64,000 bases of DNA, from assembly GCA_046349915.1 (NCBI GenBank), contig JAXMBL010000003.1:124001-188000 (forward strand). Reading direction: 5' to 3'. Below, one piece after another: positions 63,078 through 64,000 of the stretch. The stretch is from CAIXSC01 sp046349915. GTDB taxonomy: Bacteria > Planctomycetota > Planctomycetia > Pirellulales > Pirellulaceae. The translations under genes were made by a program, and so were the position numbers. The notes under the pieces are model-generated. The model was not told the DNA's origin, ran no database searches, and worked only from the letters and a program-made list of their open reading frames with translations. Positions within the stretch are counted from its first letter, which is position 1. The number at the start of each line of letters is the position of its first letter.

Positions 63078-63138
63078 CGACGGACTAAGAAGTCCGTCGT
63101 ACGGGGATGACTCAATCGACGGACTAAGAAGTCCGTCG
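63078..63138. repeat. Dispersed palindrome doublet, reverse (loops TAAGAA)
   Basis: Two copies starting at 63078 and 63117 (period 39), each with a 6-nt loop. Together with the doublet at 62902 they enclose about 115 bp of unrelated sequence. The last copy ends 34 bases before the stop of the DUF1501 gene. Confidence 0.95.
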
Positions 63139-63172
63139 TACGTGGCGGCGGGGTAGCGCAGTCTAGGTCCTC

Positions 63173-64000
63173 TCACGCCAACAACGCGTCGATTCGGCGG
63201 CCGTGGACGTCGGTCAATCGATAATCGCGCCCCTCGGCTCGGTAAGTCAGTCGTTCGTGGTCGAATCCCAGCAGGTGCAGGATTGTCGCATTGAGATCGT
63301 GAACATGGACCGGATCGCGTACCACATTCACGCTGAAGTCGTCCGTCTCCCCGTAGACCATTCCCGGTTTCACTCCACCGCCTGCCAGCCACATCGAGAA
63401 ACAGCCGCCGTGATGATCTCGACCATAGTTGGCGGCCTCGAGTTTTCCTTGCGTGTACACCGTCCGACCGAACTCGCCGCCCCAGACAACGAGTGTATCG
63501 TCGAGCAATCCGCGCTGACGTAAATCGGCCAGCAGCGCTGCGCAGGGTTGGTCGACATCGCCGCACTGCAAGCGCAGATCGCTCGGCAAGTTGTAATGCT
63601 GGTCCCAACCTCGATGGTACAACTGAATGAACTTCACGCCTCGTTCCGCCATGCGCCGCGCCAGCAGGCAGTTCGCCGCGAACGTCCCCGGTATTCTTGC
63701 CCGTGGACCATAGGCATCGATCGTTGCTTGAGTTTCGTCGTTGAACTGCAGCAGATCGGGGAAGGATGCCTGCATGCGAAACGCTAACTCGTACTGAGCA
63801 ATGCGTGCCTCGATCTCTGGGTCGAGCTGTTTTTCGGCCTGTCGTTGGTTGAGTTGGGCGAGCGCATCGAGTTGTTCGCGACGAGCGGCCGAGTCGACGC
63901 CGTCTGGGTTGCGCAAGAACAAGATCGGCTCGCCCGCTGCCCGCAAACTGACGCCCTGATGGCGCGACGGTAAGAAGCCGGCGCCCCACAGTCGCGCGTA
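63173..64000 (-). CDS. DUF1501 family protein, partial (5' end beyond right edge)
   Basis: 276 residues visible; the frame is open to base 64000 and starts outside. Segments match the C-terminal two-thirds of DUF1501: FAANCLLARRMAERGVKFIQLYHRGWDQH, DQPCAALLADLRQRGLLDDTLVVWGGEFGRT and GRDHHGGCFSMWLAGGGVKPG, then DLNATILHLLGFDHERL. This is a longer-branch form than the gene at 34313 (it keeps the GRDHH and LNATILHLLG motifs that one lacks). A DUF1549/DUF1553 partner may lie just outside, by analogy with the first pair. Confidence 0.93.
   Translation of the reverse strand, partial: YARLWGAGFLPSRHQGVSLRAAGEPILFLRNPDGVDSAARREQLDALAQLNQRQAEKQLDPEIEARIAQYELAFRMQASFPDLLQFNDETQATIDAYGPRARIPGTFAANCLLARRMAERGVKFIQLYHRGWDQHYNLPSDLRLQCGDVDQPCAALLADLRQRGLLDDTLVVWGGEFGRTVYTQGKLEAANYGRDHHGGCFSMWLAGGGVKPGMVYGETDDFSVNVVRDPVHVHDLNATILHLLGFDHERLTYRAEGRDYRLTDVHGRRIDALLA

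Overview
The window looks like a chromosome segment of a planctomycete, probably of the Pirellula/Rhodopirellula/Blastopirellula type. This is inferred from families that cluster in that phylum: DUF1501 and DUF1549/DUF1553 proteins, a PVC-type dehydrogenase joined to cytochrome c, a BBP7 beta-barrel protein, an SHD1-domain protein, an ECF sigma factor overlapping a membrane-anchored Ser/Thr kinase, very large repeat-built surface proteins with an N-terminal LExR motif, and a planctomycete-style dockerin. Base composition is GC-rich throughout. There is no phage, plasmid, integrase, tRNA or rRNA signal.

Layout. 1-5158 (minus): an in-frame tandem fusion of two UvrA proteins, running off the left edge. 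5404-8912 (plus): aldehyde dehydrogenase, RibBA and a small membrane protein. 9219-11296 (plus): an LpoB-like lipoprotein overlapping a COG3014-like lipoprotein. 11342-18223 (minus): a 2293-residue surface protein of SdrD-type repeats, a vWA-like region, cadherin-like repeats and a propeller. 18568-24472 (minus): Ogt followed 4 nt later by a 1759-residue TPR protein carrying a C39-like cysteine peptidase domain. 24773-30269: a conserved unknown, a PQQ-like propeller with EF-hands, an RTX-repeat protein with a probable frameshift, and an alpha/beta hydrolase.

30545-33854 (minus): the translation cluster rpsB-tsf-pyrH-frr, with a strong intrinsic terminator between tsf and pyrH. 34313-39183 (minus): DUF1501, DUF1549/DUF1553 and a TolC-family protein. 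39473-41142 (plus): a membrane protein coupled to ApbE. 41590-47268: divergent BBP7 and cadherin-like/dockerin surface protein genes. 47301-53457 (minus): a 1644-residue SGNH/dehydrogenase/HEAT/PA14/cupredoxin/cytochrome c protein overlapping a Tat-exported metallophosphoesterase. 53587-56060 (plus): ECF sigma and kinase overlapping by 4 nt. 56273-59043 (minus): SlyD-like isomerase and an SHD1 protein. 59282-62133 (plus): CysD and CysNC. 62224-64000 (minus): a CBM9/DOMON-like protein and a DUF1501 gene cut by the right edge.

The genes fall into housekeeping (DNA repair, riboflavin, translation, UMP kinase, sulfate activation), envelope (lipoproteins, porin-like protein, TolC, surface proteins) and periplasmic catabolism/redox. 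Many gaps hold short repeats. The clearest is a palindrome (arms CGACGGAC / GTCCGTCG) present 12 times. In two places it forms two doublets facing each other across about 100-115 bp. The features most worth following up are the tandem UvrA, the TPR-peptidase protein, the redox fusion with both copper and heme sites, the frameshift in the RTX gene, and the paired palindromes.
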